Source of the DNA: a virus
Length of the DNA: 64,000 nt
IMG/VR virus record: IMGVR_UViG_3300042455_001893
Location: 16,647-80,646 of that record
Strand: one strand, 5' to 3'
Below, one piece after another: positions 1-8,977 of the stretch (within the stretch, counting starts at the first letter, position 1; each line of letters opens with the position of its first letter). A model generated the notes under the pieces. That model did not search any database. It saw nothing but the letters and a program-made list of their open reading frames with translations, and was not told the origin of the DNA. A program made the translations under genes and the position numbers.

Positions 1-93
1 TATTTGCATCATACAGAAAGTAGATGCAATTATGGTATCGGAACACCTTTTTGGGATTGGGTCTTTAAAACAAATCGATCAATTAGATTATAG
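1..93 (+). CDS. Fatty acid hydroxylase / sterol desaturase-like protein, C-terminus (partial)
   Basis: Open from the left edge to TAG at 91-93, giving 30 residues. The stretch HHTESRCNYGIGTPFWDW resembles the final histidine box and conserved tail of the fatty acid hydroxylase/sterol desaturase superfamily, membrane di-iron enzymes that hydroxylate or desaturate lipids. The rest of the gene lies outside the window. It converges with the next minus-strand gene, overlapping it by 11 nt. The family call rests only on this short tail, but it fits the three desaturases further along. Confidence 0.6.
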   Translation, partial: YLHHTESRCNYGIGTPFWDWVFKTNRSIRL

Positions 94-457
94 ATTTAAG
101 TTGTCCGAGTCTGTTTCTCACGTTCAAAAAATCAGCAATTACAGTTTTTGTGGCAGTTCTTTGCCAATCTCGATCTTGCCAAAACTTTTTTGCATTTTGA
201 TTTACAGGATGATTAATAAATTCAGAAAATGATTCTTCATCTTTAAAAAAAGTATAAATTTCTAATTTACATCCTGTTTCATCTAAGATTAAAAATCTAT
301 CTAGGATTCTGCCCTGTCTGATAAAATCAGCTGCTAACGCTCTAACTCCTGTGCCTTTTTTTCCTTGGAGTTTTTCTTCTAATCCTCGATAATAAAAATC
401 ATCCACACTTGTGCCATTTCTATTTTTTTCTTCGAATATAACTTTTTGTAGTATCAT
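83..457 (-). CDS. Small protein, possibly dimeric alpha/beta-barrel (ABM-like)
   Basis: 124 residues; I do not recognise the family with certainty. The middle (LEIYTFFKDEESFSEFINHP) has the strand-helix pattern of antibiotic-biosynthesis-monooxygenase-like ferredoxin folds. Its ATG overlaps the stop of the sulfotransferase gene by 4 nt, so the two are probably translationally coupled. A similar small protein occurs at 10772-11167. Confidence 0.6.
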   Translation of the reverse strand: MILQKVIFEEKNRNGTSVDDFYYRGLEEKLQGKKGTGVRALAADFIRQGRILDRFLILDETGCKLEIYTFFKDEESFSEFINHPVNQNAKKFWQDRDWQRTATKTVIADFLNVRNRLGQLKSII

Positions 458-1194
458 AACACTAATTGATTAACAATATATGAAGGAAGGGCTGAATAAT
501 GTGTGTGATTTTTTTTAACTTCTTTTATAATTAAACTTTGCAGTTCTTCAAAATTTCCAATATAAGAATTGATATCGTCGGTGTCGTTATAATTATGATC
601 AAAAATAATTTTTTTGTTAAAATAAGTGTCTAAATTGTTTGCAATGTTATTATTTACAATATCTTCAAAATATAGTTTTTCGATAATATTAGAATCTTTA
701 GCAAATAAATTCTCTAGTTCCCAATATGTTCTACAAAGTTGATTGAAAAATGTCATTATTCTTCTTACTTCTCTTTTGGATTCAACAAAAATAAACGGAT
801 CATGTTTTTTAGAGCTACCTATGTAGTCATTATGGTCTATTGCGATCAGCATACTTCCTATGACTTTCCAAATATCTTTTCTTAAAATTAAGATCACATC
901 TAGATTATTATCTTTAATTAAATTTTTTAAATCTGAGTGAAAGGACAAGAAAGTTTTAAAACCAAAATAATCTACATTTTTCTTTGATTTTACACTAATA
1001 AATTTTTTAATGATTAAATCTTGATCGAATGAATTATTTTTCATCGAGTTAGCTAATCTGTGTAAGTTATGCGGATTAAACGGTTCGTAATTAGGAAACT
1101 CTGGAATCCAAATATCATCAAATTCGTTCAGCACATCGCAGACAAACGTAGTGCCGCTACGAGGAGTCCCAACAATAACAAAGTTTTTATTCAT
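454..1194 (-). CDS. Sulfotransferase family protein
   Basis: 246 residues. The N-terminal VGTPRSGTTF is the P-loop-like 5'-phosphosulfate-binding motif of PAPS-dependent sulfotransferases, and the later LRKDIWKVIGSML region resembles the 3'-phosphate-binding segment. Such enzymes move sulfate from PAPS onto hydroxyl or amino groups of lipids, sugars or small molecules; the acceptor cannot be told. No Shine-Dalgarno is visible before the ATG, which is common in this AT-rich block. It sits between the small ABM-like gene and a dioxygenase-like gene on the same strand. Confidence 0.8.
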   Translation of the reverse strand: MNKNFVIVGTPRSGTTFVCDVLNEFDDIWIPEFPNYEPFNPHNLHRLANSMKNNSFDQDLIIKKFISVKSKKNVDYFGFKTFLSFHSDLKNLIKDNNLDVILILRKDIWKVIGSMLIAIDHNDYIGSSKKHDPFIFVESKREVRRIMTFFNQLCRTYWELENLFAKDSNIIEKLYFEDIVNNNIANNLDTYFNKKIIFDHNYNDTDDINSYIGNFEELQSLIIKEVKKNHTHYSALPSYIVNQLVL

Positions 1195-1232
1195 TTTTTA
1201 TTTTACCATATGCGATGTTTTTTACGGATGCA

Positions 1233-1997
1233 TTATATACAATATTCTGATTCAGCAGTAGCTTCTTGCAATCTTTGATCAGTAAGGGCTGATCTCAATC
1301 CTGTGATAGTGATATTTGGTCTTGGTTTATTTGAAATATTAAAAGTTCCATGCGGAACATTCAAGGTATCGAACATATGAACATCGCCAGCTCTCCACTG
1401 AGTGTGTACTGCATTACCGTATATAAGGATCTGGCCGGGTTCGTAATCTTCTAGATGTACAATAATCCTAACTATTTTTGACGGGTCTGTGGGATTGCGA
1501 TGCCATAATTTATCAATGTGCATGGCGAACGTCTGACCAGGCCATTGCACATGGCAACGATAACTAACTTTTTCTAAATGCCAATGGTCTACCATTTTTT
1601 TAATTTTAGGAAACTGATCTAGATATTCTTCTAAAACTAAGTTAGTATGATCAACATGGTCTAAACCGTGAGCCTTTCTGTCGTTTTGCTCTTGTGTTCT
1701 CATTGGACTAACACCCCCAGGGAATCCCGGACGTTGACCTGCCGCCGTACTTTGATCCCAGGATAATGATTTTGATTTATCTATAATTTTAGCAACATCG
1801 TCTGCCCAATCTCCTTTGAATCTTCCCAGCCGATGATACCATTCACCCTCATGCTCCTGTTTAAATTTATCAAAATGATAGTTGCTAAAGGTCTTGGTGT
1901 ATTCGTAAGAGCTTTCATAGTTCTTACCATCTTGATGATTAAAATCTTGTGGTAGGGTTTTAAATTTTACCCTATCGATGTATTGGTTGATATTCAT
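1233..1997 (-). CDS. 2-oxoglutarate/Fe(II) oxygenase-like protein
   Basis: 254 residues. H160 and D162 (MHID) with H216 (NVPHGTF) form a plausible 2-His-1-carboxylate iron triad, and an arginine near 227 (NKPRPNITITG) would bind 2-oxoglutarate. The fold is the double-stranded beta-helix of aspartyl-hydroxylase-like and phytanoyl-like dioxygenases, which hydroxylate peptides, lipids or small molecules. The substrate is unknown. One of nine related but divergent oxygenases in the first 19 kb. Confidence 0.75.
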   Translation of the reverse strand: MNINQYIDRVKFKTLPQDFNHQDGKNYESSYEYTKTFSNYHFDKFKQEHEGEWYHRLGRFKGDWADDVAKIIDKSKSLSWDQSTAAGQRPGFPGGVSPMRTQEQNDRKAHGLDHVDHTNLVLEEYLDQFPKIKKMVDHWHLEKVSYRCHVQWPGQTFAMHIDKLWHRNPTDPSKIVRIIVHLEDYEPGQILIYGNAVHTQWRAGDVHMFDTLNVPHGTFNISNKPRPNITITGLRSALTDQRLQEATAESEYCI

Positions 1998-2027
1998 GAC
2001 ATTTTTCTTATGACAGCAAGGTGCATA

Positions 2028-2930
2028 TTATTTTTTTTCTAATGCGTTAATTGCATTAGAAACAGTTTTTTCCAATTCTTCTTTACCAAATTTTTGCGAC
2101 ATATTGTAGTCTTTCAAAAAGTCAGCTTGTACTTTTTGATCTGTGACATATTCTTTCAATATAGAATTCCAAAATTCTACAGCTTTTGTATCAGTTCCCT
2201 TGGGCAATACCACGGCAAATCCGTCAGTACTTTTCCACTTAGGGAAGATTTCTTTAAACGTGGGAATGTTGGGATATTCTGCTAATCTAGTTGTGCTGTC
2301 TACAGCCAGTAATCGGATGGTTCCCGAATCAACAAAACTCTTTGTGATCAACAATGGTACTGCTGCAAACTGCACATGATTGCCTGCAATATCTTGTACT
2401 ACTGGAGCTCCACCTTTGTAGGGCACAAGAGTGGCACTTTTCATTTTTCCATCTGAAAGTTCTATTAACTGCTGTATAGTCATTAGTTGTCCGGGTGCGC
2501 CGTAGGCTAGAGTTTTTGGATTACCTTGATACAAATCAGTTAGAGACCGTATGCCACTATCTTTATGAGTGACAAACGCCATAATACTATTTTTTATCAA
2601 CGTCACTGTTTCTAATTCTGCTTGAGGATTTTTCAATCTTTGGACGGCTATGGTGCCGGCTGTTGCAAAAGAAATATGATATCCGTCTTTGGGCATTGCG
2701 GCAATTTCATTCATGCCAATCAATCCTTCGGCTCCTGGTCTGTAAACTGCTACAAACTTAATGTTTTTTTTCGCTGCCCAATTTTCAAAATGCCTAAAAG
2801 TTTGATCAACACCGCCTCCTGGAGCAAATGGCATCACCACTTTAATGAGTTGGGAACCAGCGTCGAATGCTTGGCTGGGAGCAGATAAAAAAAACATCAT
2901 GCTCAGTCCTAATAAAAATTTTTGTATCAC
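2028..2930 (-). CDS. Bug/TctC-family periplasmic solute-binding protein
   Basis: 300 residues with a signal peptide (about 1-21, ending SQA) and the family pattern PFAPGGGVDQTFR near 34, then GAEGLIGMNEIA and YGAPGQ. TctC/Bug proteins are extracytoplasmic receptors for carboxylates in the tripartite tricarboxylate transporter. The GTG start at 2930 is chosen because GGAG lies 7 nt upstream. No TctA or TctB membrane partner is near, so it probably feeds a host transporter or acts alone. A CATAAATA motif lies upstream. Unusual cargo for a phage. Confidence 0.85.
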   Translation of the reverse strand: MIQKFLLGLSMMFFLSAPSQAFDAGSQLIKVVMPFAPGGGVDQTFRHFENWAAKKNIKFVAVYRPGAEGLIGMNEIAAMPKDGYHISFATAGTIAVQRLKNPQAELETVTLIKNSIMAFVTHKDSGIRSLTDLYQGNPKTLAYGAPGQLMTIQQLIELSDGKMKSATLVPYKGGAPVVQDIAGNHVQFAAVPLLITKSFVDSGTIRLLAVDSTTRLAEYPNIPTFKEIFPKWKSTDGFAVVLPKGTDTKAVEFWNSILKEYVTDQKVQADFLKDYNMSQKFGKEELEKTVSNAINALEKK

Positions 2931-2952
2931 TACTCATCTCCGTAAGTGAAAA

Positions 2953-2960
2953 TATTTATG
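2953..2960 (-). promoter_or_regulatory. Late-type promoter motif CATAAATA
   Basis: Minus-strand CATAAATA 22 nt upstream of the GTG of the TctC-like gene. It matches the TATAAATA late-promoter consensus of T4-type phages and recurs before many genes here. Confidence 0.5.
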
Positions 2961-2974
2961 CAATAAAGTGCTAT

Positions 2975-2982
2975 GATAAATA
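2975..2982 (+). promoter_or_regulatory. Late-type promoter motif GATAAATA
   Basis: GATAAATA, then TTTC, then the ATG at 2987. With the usual T4-late spacing, transcription would begin at about the start codon, giving an almost leaderless mRNA. The same arrangement, TAAATATTTCATG, precedes the cyclase gene at 42966. Confidence 0.5.
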
Positions 2983-2986
2983 TTTC

Positions 2987-3922
2987 ATGAAAAACAATAC
3001 TTGGAATAAATTACTAGAATTAAAAAAATTACCTTTTGGCAGTGTACATTGCATTAAAGATCAAGATTTAGAACAAGAAGTATCTGATATCATTGTTGAT
3101 GTTCTGCAAAATGATTGTATGAATGATGATGAAATACACGATAAATTTACAAAAGAGTATAAAGCATGGATAATGAAAACCACCTCTAATCAAGTTATAG
3201 GTTTGGAAAAATTCCAAGGCCTCGCTTTTTCAAACGGAACCACAGAAGCTTTTGATAAATTTTATCTAAAAAATCGTAATCGTAGGTTAAGGTATTTTCG
3301 AGGCGAATACATGTATCATTCAATAGCTGCCAAGCTATATTTTGATCAGAGTGTCTGTATTGAAGATGAACCAATACAAGAAAATGACGTGGTGATTTTT
3401 AGTCTTCCGTTCGCTGGCACCGGAAATGAACATGTAATGACTGATTCGGTTTTAGAAACTTGTGAAGCACTAAAAGTTCCAGTGTTAATCGACTGTTGCT
3501 ACTTTGGAGTTTGTGGCGGAATCAATTTTGATTTTTCTTATGAATGTATTACTGATATCACATTCAGCCTTAGTAAAAATTTTCCGGTACAACACCTTAG
3601 AATCGGCATGAGACTAACCAAAGAAGACAATGATGATGCTTTATATGTTTATAATAAAAACAAATACGTCAATAGACTGTCGGCTGCGGTTGGATTAAAA
3701 CTATTACAACGATATACTGCCGATTACAATTATCAAAAATATCGTGCAGTACAAGAAAAGTTTTGTGAAATTTTAAAAGTAGAAATGTCAAAGTGTGTTT
3801 TTTTCGCAACTTCTACTGAGTCATTCGAAGAATACAATCGTGGAATAAAAGAAAATAGACTTTGTTTTTCAAAATATCTAAAATCAGAAATGTTGCCGCA
3901 CAACTTCTATGATAAATCCTGA
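2987..3922 (+). CDS. PLP-dependent aminotransferase-like protein (fold type I)
   Basis: 311 residues from the ATG at 2987; the reading frame is open further upstream, but this start directly follows a promoter-like motif. Hydrophobic strand plus LIDCCYFG resembles the PLP-pyridine aspartate region, and the later FSLSKNF is a candidate Schiff-base lysine motif (SxxK). Aminotransferase class I/II enzymes fit best, though the protein is short and the exact reaction is unknown. Its end overlaps the next gene by 14 nt. Confidence 0.6.
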   Translation: MKNNTWNKLLELKKLPFGSVHCIKDQDLEQEVSDIIVDVLQNDCMNDDEIHDKFTKEYKAWIMKTTSNQVIGLEKFQGLAFSNGTTEAFDKFYLKNRNRRLRYFRGEYMYHSIAAKLYFDQSVCIEDEPIQENDVVIFSLPFAGTGNEHVMTDSVLETCEALKVPVLIDCCYFGVCGGINFDFSYECITDITFSLSKNFPVQHLRIGMRLTKEDNDDALYVYNKNKYVNRLSAAVGLKLLQRYTADYNYQKYRAVQEKFCEILKVEMSKCVFFATSTESFEEYNRGIKENRLCFSKYLKSEMLPHNFYDKS

Positions 3923-4550
3923 ATATTCCTCTAGGTTTGGAACTATAGATGATCTAGTATATCTAGAAAAATTATTAGTTGACACCAAAAATTATAAACA
4001 GAACACTTCCAAAATTTGGTCGTATCCTTTTGATGATAAAGATTTTGATATCTCTGTTTTTATCAAATCTATCGAAACAATGATTTCTAATGAAACTCAA
4101 ACTAAAAATAAGATTGCTCTAGTATTTGACAAAGAAGAAAATATTAAATGTATTGCTATTGGTCAGTTCTGGAATATGATCAAATCTTGGCGGCAATGTA
4201 TAATACTTTGTAGTCCTAATAATTCTATTTTCAATGCTGTGGATAATGGCATTGCTGACACCAGCACATTGCTCATTTCACATGCAGAAAGTATAGGATA
4301 TTATTCCTATGATTTTATTGTGGCTAATCCTAAAACTACCAACCGCTGGAATAGAATGAGACAACAGATACCAATAATAAAAGATAGGTATGAATTTTTT
4401 GACGAGGCAATTATTCCTGCTGGTACAATGCCGTCACATCCAAGATATAGGCAAATGATGAGAAATAGAACCTGGAATGTAGATCTTCTTTATCGAATTG
4501 GTTATTTGAAAAATCAATATAGAAATAATGATTTTTTAATTTCTTTATAA
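3909..4550 (+). CDS. Acetyltransferase-like (GNAT-fold?) protein
   Basis: 213 residues, partly resembling GNAT N-acyltransferases: a sensing N-terminus followed by a strand reporting cellular state (KIALVFDKEENIKCIAIGQFW). No clear acetyl-CoA P-loop (Q/RxxGxG/A) is visible, so the call is weak. Overlap with the PLP-enzyme gene suggests coupled translation and a shared pathway. It ends one base before the convergent oxygenase gene. Confidence 0.45.
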   Translation: MINPEYSSRFGTIDDLVYLEKLLVDTKNYKQNTSKIWSYPFDDKDFDISVFIKSIETMISNETQTKNKIALVFDKEENIKCIAIGQFWNMIKSWRQCIILCSPNNSIFNAVDNGIADTSTLLISHAESIGYYSYDFIVANPKTTNRWNRMRQQIPIIKDRYEFFDEAIIPAGTMPSHPRYRQMMRNRTWNVDLLYRIGYLKNQYRNNDFLISL

Positions 4551-5132
4551 TCAATCTTTGACTAGATTCCGTTCAGCGAAATATTGAAGTGTATTTTCAA
4601 ATTCTGTGTAATCGTCGCATGGTCGATTTTTTAGAGACTCTGTTGGTTTTCCAGAATAATGTGCAATTGTTAATAGATACCTATCTTTGATTCCTGTAGT
4701 GACAGTGAAATGTGGAATTTGTGTGTTCAATAACACAAATTTGTTGTGATCGTATTTGAGTTCGATAAATCTTTCGTACATCATAGACCCAGTAGATTCT
4801 TTAGGATTTGCATCAGGAGCGAATAAAACAAGATAATTTTCATCCTCACCTAGCGTCAAGTTAAGAGTTATATTCCGCCATGCGTCTCTATGCCAATTGT
4901 AAAAATGGTTGGCTTCTATTAAAAATATAGATGCACGTAAATTTAGATCACACATTACTTTGTGTACTTCGGTTCCTAAAAAATAGTCTTTAGGTAGATT
5001 ATATTGTTTAAAAGTTTTTGACGAATCATATAATTTAACTTCTACCTGACTATAATTGAAACTACGATATTCTTTAAAAATTTTATGATCTTCGGGAATT
5101 CCAAGATTAAGTTTTCTAAAACATTTTTCCAT
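4551..5132 (-). CDS. 2OG-Fe(II) oxygenase-like protein (HRD type)
   Basis: 193 residues. H81-R-D83 (NWHRDAWRN), H141 (QIPHFTV) and R151 (KDRYLLTI) give the iron triad and 2-oxoglutarate arginine in the right order and spacing for a small dioxygenase of the aspartyl/prolyl-hydroxylase type. It ends right beside the convergent GNAT-like gene and starts 1 nt after the radical SAM stop, so it is probably translated from the same mRNA. Confidence 0.7.
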   Translation of the reverse strand: MEKCFRKLNLGIPEDHKIFKEYRSFNYSQVEVKLYDSSKTFKQYNLPKDYFLGTEVHKVMCDLNLRASIFLIEANHFYNWHRDAWRNITLNLTLGEDENYLVLFAPDANPKESTGSMMYERFIELKYDHNKFVLLNTQIPHFTVTTGIKDRYLLTIAHYSGKPTESLKNRPCDDYTEFENTLQYFAERNLVKD

Positions 5133-5133
5133 G

Positions 5134-6570
5134 TTAATACTCCATTGCCAGCTTATAATATTTTTCTATAAGTTTTTCTGTCATCTGATTTTTTACTCGG
5201 ATTTCGAAAAGATCTAGATAATTGCTGTCGAGAATCTCTTGTTTGGAAAATCCTATATTTCTATGCGCCGAATAATTCCAAACACTAGGAACTGCTATAC
5301 CAGCTATTTTTTTTATATTATTGTTAACCCATTCGGTGGCTCTGTCTCTAGTCATATGGCTAGAAACCCATTCCCAATCACTATCATTAATAAATCTATA
5401 ACCATATTTTTCATATTCTCTTTCAAATTCACTTGATGCAACGCCTTTATGTATCGATAGCACATTATAAAACCAGTCGTGAATTTTATTCTGTATAAAC
5501 CATTCTTGAGAATCTTGCCAGTCTTGTTCTGTTTCTTTTCCAAGGCCCACTATCATAGAGCAGTTTATTATCACATCATCACCCCATTTTGTTCTGATGT
5601 CTCTAAGTGAAGATTTATTATTTTTGGCGCCCCAACCTTTTCCTATGATTTTACAAGATTCGGGGTCGAATGATTCGATACCAAAATGGCAACTTACCAA
5701 ACCACTTTCGGGTAATAGTTCTTGTTGTTCCGGCCATATGTACAACAGGTCTAGTCTAGCATATCCTATATATTCTATTGTGAAAGGTAATTGCTTTACC
5801 ATCTCACAGAATGCTCTTGTTCTTTCTCTATGGCTATTCAGTGTATCATCTGATAGATGATATCTAGTGGTTCCAAAGTTTTCATAGTTATGAATTAAAG
5901 ATTGTTTAATACTCTCCATAGATTTATTAAAATCATCTTTGTCTTTTCCTATGTTAGGATATTGACAAAACTTGCATTTAAATATACAACCTCTACTTAA
6001 TTCTAAAGGAAGAGATTCTTCTGGTAGGATAAAATCATTTTTTTCATAACGCATTGAACAATTTTGAATATCATATTTTTGTGTAGGATGTATTATCTTA
6101 ACATCGTTTTCTATGGTAAACTTAGGATGAGAAGATCCTTTAAAAATATAATGGCAGTATTCGAGAAAGCTGTGTTCCGCTTCATCTTTAAACACAGCAT
6201 CTACCTTCCAATTAATTTTTTTCCGACCGTAGTTGATCCAATTTATTGCCCAGACTCCCCCGATGACAATTTTAACCCAGGGAAAATTTTCTTTGACTTC
6301 ATCTAGGATATCATGAATTAGTTGTTCACCATGTACAAATCTTTGATTTGTTTTAAGCAAAGCAAAAGGAGCATATCCTACTATTTTTGTTTCTGTCGTA
6401 ATGAATTTTTTTAATAGAGATAATCTCTGTTCCTTTGTCATAAAGTAAATGTAATCAAGTACCTGCGTTGAATAGCCATTAGATCTCAACCACCAAGCTA
6501 TCTGGTATGGTCCAAGATATCGTACCTGTCTACGAGGATCAGTGTTAGTAGTGAGTATGAGTACTTGCAT
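5134..6570 (-). CDS. Cobalamin-binding-type radical SAM enzyme
   Basis: 478 residues. The N-terminal half (MQVLILTTNTD to about 130) has the Rossmann-like pattern of B12-binding radical SAM proteins. LSRGCIFKCKFCQYPNIG carries the CxxxCxxC cluster motif for the 4Fe-4S/SAM centre, followed by a TIM-barrel-like domain (YIGYARLDLLY, CSMIVGLGKETEQDW). Such enzymes do radical methylation, C-C bond formation or rearrangement. Followed directly by the HRD oxygenase; the two may modify one substrate in sequence. Confidence 0.85.
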   Translation of the reverse strand: MQVLILTTNTDPRRQVRYLGPYQIAWWLRSNGYSTQVLDYIYFMTKEQRLSLLKKFITTETKIVGYAPFALLKTNQRFVHGEQLIHDILDEVKENFPWVKIVIGGVWAINWINYGRKKINWKVDAVFKDEAEHSFLEYCHYIFKGSSHPKFTIENDVKIIHPTQKYDIQNCSMRYEKNDFILPEESLPLELSRGCIFKCKFCQYPNIGKDKDDFNKSMESIKQSLIHNYENFGTTRYHLSDDTLNSHRERTRAFCEMVKQLPFTIEYIGYARLDLLYIWPEQQELLPESGLVSCHFGIESFDPESCKIIGKGWGAKNNKSSLRDIRTKWGDDVIINCSMIVGLGKETEQDWQDSQEWFIQNKIHDWFYNVLSIHKGVASSEFEREYEKYGYRFINDSDWEWVSSHMTRDRATEWVNNNIKKIAGIAVPSVWNYSAHRNIGFSKQEILDSNYLDLFEIRVKNQMTEKLIEKYYKLAMEY

Positions 6571-6573
6571 TTT

Positions 6574-7386
6574 TTATTTTGAAGATTCCCACCATATTGC
6601 ATAATCTGAATATTTGTTTACAGATCTTGTAAGTAAGTCATACAATTTATCAGGGTTCCAGGCGTTGTGATTCACAGAAGGTCGATGCGAATGAACTAAA
6701 AATGTCACCCTAGCACATCGATCGTATTCAAATGCTTCGATACCGTGTGCTGCTCTCGTACTAGTCAACGCCCAGGCGTGTCTCTGGCAAGGATGACTGC
6801 TGTAAATTTTTTTATTTAAATCTACGTATTTCTCCCATTCTTGTGGGTACACATTTTCTGATTCTATAATGTAAGTGGATATGCGATTGTTTTCGTTGGT
6901 TTTTCTAGGACAAAAATATAACGCATCCTCTTTAACTTCGTTGTGAAGATAAAATCTCATCCCTAGCCAATCATCGGCATCGGTGTGCAATGGAGCTGCC
7001 ACGTTTGATTTTTGTAAAAGGATAGTTACTCCGGACAATATATTGTAGGGGAAAAGATGAATGTATTCAACTACATCTGGAAATATCTTATCAAACTCTG
7101 AAATCCAAGAATTGCTGTATCCGTGATGAAATGCACTAACTTGGATCCAGGGATAAAATCCCCAGCCTTTCATACCCCGTTCCTCGAAATGCATAATTTT
7201 TTGACCGGTCTCGGGATGATTAATATTTCCTACAAGTTTGGGGGCTTTTGTGAAGGCCCAATCTGTAAATAGATCGATATCGACCTTAGGAGGTTCTGGG
7301 AGATCTAGAGGAATATAAATCAAATCTCGAAATTGATCAAACTTTTTTGGCCAGTGTTGAGAAGGAATTTGAGTGGTGTGAATCAT
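6574..7386 (-). CDS. 2OG-Fe(II) oxygenase-like protein
   Basis: 270 residues from the ATG at 7386 (MIHTTQIPS); an upstream in-frame ATG at 7434 would add 16 residues and overlap the divergent desaturase. PLHTDADDWLG holds the HxD, and STRAAHGIEAF then DRCARVTFLVH give the distal His and Arg. It resembles aspartyl/asparaginyl beta-hydroxylase-type enzymes. It ends 3 nt before the radical SAM start, making a three-gene minus-strand group with it and the HRD oxygenase. Confidence 0.7.
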   Translation of the reverse strand: MIHTTQIPSQHWPKKFDQFRDLIYIPLDLPEPPKVDIDLFTDWAFTKAPKLVGNINHPETGQKIMHFEERGMKGWGFYPWIQVSAFHHGYSNSWISEFDKIFPDVVEYIHLFPYNILSGVTILLQKSNVAAPLHTDADDWLGMRFYLHNEVKEDALYFCPRKTNENNRISTYIIESENVYPQEWEKYVDLNKKIYSSHPCQRHAWALTSTRAAHGIEAFEYDRCARVTFLVHSHRPSVNHNAWNPDKLYDLLTRSVNKYSDYAIWWESSK

Positions 7387-7390
7387 TTTA

Positions 7391-7398
7391 ATTAAATA
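7391..7398 (+). promoter_or_regulatory. Late-type promoter motif ATTAAATA
   Basis: TAAATA element 5 nt before the ATG at 7404 of the first desaturase, the recurring near-leaderless arrangement. Confidence 0.35.
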
Positions 7399-7403
7399 AG
7401 GGT

Positions 7404-8216
7404 ATGTTAACAAATCTACTACAAAAAATTTCAATCAATAAAAATCTAAGAACAATAACGATACCGCAGCATGTGATATTTATCAGTGGTATCGCGATGG
7501 TACTGTTAGATATGACATCGGCATGGTGGCTGTTAGCTGCGTATGTAGGATGGTTCTTTATTGGATTCATTGGATTTAATATTTTCTATCATAGGTATAT
7601 TTCACATTCTGCCTTCCAGACGCATAAAATTTTAGAAATTGTTGGAGTATATCTAGGACTGCTAGCAGGTAGAGGCAGTCCAGTTTGGATGGCAAACATA
7701 CATACTCCCTATCATCATAGATATAGTGATACTGATCTAGATCCTCATACTCCTACTAAAGGTTTTTGGCATGCGTATTTGACATGGCAGAACAATCCTC
7801 CTAAACTTAACCCAATGTTTTGTAGAAAAATGCTTAGGGATCCTGTAATGAAATTTATGAGCGATCATTACTATAAAATTTTCTGGATCACATTTGTATT
7901 GTTATTTGTTATAAAATGGGAATTGGCCGTTTTCTTTTTTATGGGTGCTGGAGTTCTACAAACACACAGTGAAGCAATAATTGCAACTTTTGGACATACG
8001 CCAAACTATGGAACTAGAGAACATGAAACAGGGGATAACAGCAGAAATTTAAGGGGTATCTTTAATTGGATTACACTGGGCAGCGGACTGCACAATAATC
8101 ATCATGCACGTCCCGGACATTACAGCTACGAAACACATCCTGGAGATTTTGATTTTGCTAGACGAATTATTGAGCTGATAGCTAAACCTGGATCGCTTAG
8201 AACAGGAACAGACTAA
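7404..8216 (+). CDS. Membrane fatty-acid desaturase 1 (acyl-lipid/acyl-CoA type)
   Basis: 270 residues with the three histidine boxes of delta-9-type membrane desaturases: HRYISH at 63-68, HTPYHH at 100-105 and HNNHH near 233. Hydrophobic segments lie around 22-60 and 150-180. The enzyme would insert a double bond in acyl chains using a di-iron centre, O2 and host electron carriers. The stop codon shares a base with the ATG of the next desaturase (TAATG). Followed by a second desaturase and a TauD-like gene. Confidence 0.9.
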   Translation: MLTNLLQKISINKNLRTITIPQHVIFISGIAMVLLDMTSAWWLLAAYVGWFFIGFIGFNIFYHRYISHSAFQTHKILEIVGVYLGLLAGRGSPVWMANIHTPYHHRYSDTDLDPHTPTKGFWHAYLTWQNNPPKLNPMFCRKMLRDPVMKFMSDHYYKIFWITFVLLFVIKWELAVFFFMGAGVLQTHSEAIIATFGHTPNYGTREHETGDNSRNLRGIFNWITLGSGLHNNHHARPGHYSYETHPGDFDFARRIIELIAKPGSLRTGTD

Positions 8217-8977
8217 TGCAGATAGGAACTTACACCTTTCATCGCTATCATCATTCGTTAATATTGATTCAACATGGACTTTTACTTTGGGTGTTGTTTT
8301 ATCATTTTAGTTTTTTAGGAATAATTGCTGGCTTAATTGCTAAAGAATTATTTAAAGGTATAGGCGACGAGATAGGTGCCCATAGATATTTCACACATAA
8401 AAGTTTTAAGACTACAAAATTTAAAGAGAATTTATTGATTTTTTTACATTTCTTTAATATGCAAGGGCCGTTGTTATCCTATGTAGGTATACATCGAATG
8501 CATCATGCATTTACTGATACAGAAAAAGATCCGCATACTCCACTTAAAGGAAAATTAAAAGTTCTATACTGGTTAAATCCTATTTCAGTAAATCCGTCGA
8601 TGGTACGGGACTACCTAAAAGATTTTAGATTTAGATTTCTTGCCAAATGGTATTATGAATTATATATAGGATTTTCTATAATCTTTATATTTCTTTTTGG
8701 GCTCGTTTCTTATGTTTATATTTTTAGTTTTTCAGCAATATTGGGATTGTATTTAAACGGATTGGTAAACATTTATTGCCATGACGGAATAGGAACACAA
8801 GATTTTATCACAGGGGAAAGTAGCAGAAACAAAAATTCAAGAGCAATGGTTTTTCTTTTAAAAGGAGGTCACCTCCATAATAATCACCACGCATATGCGG
8901 CAAGCTCTACTACCAAAGTAGAATCTCACGACTATGACTTTTTTGGTATAATTATAAACAAATTTTTTAAATTATGA
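8216..8977 (+). CDS. Membrane fatty-acid desaturase 2
   Basis: 253 residues. Histidine boxes HRYFTH, HRMHH and HNNHH are all present, with several membrane segments between. It is clearly related to desaturase 1 but diverged, so the pair may differ in chain position or substrate. Start and stop overlap both neighbours (TAATG upstream, ATGA downstream), indicating one tight operon 7404-9804. Confidence 0.9.
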   Translation: MQIGTYTFHRYHHSLILIQHGLLLWVLFYHFSFLGIIAGLIAKELFKGIGDEIGAHRYFTHKSFKTTKFKENLLIFLHFFNMQGPLLSYVGIHRMHHAFTDTEKDPHTPLKGKLKVLYWLNPISVNPSMVRDYLKDFRFRFLAKWYYELYIGFSIIFIFLFGLVSYVYIFSFSAILGLYLNGLVNIYCHDGIGTQDFITGESSRNKNSRAMVFLLKGGHLHNNHHAYAASSTTKVESHDYDFFGIIINKFFKL

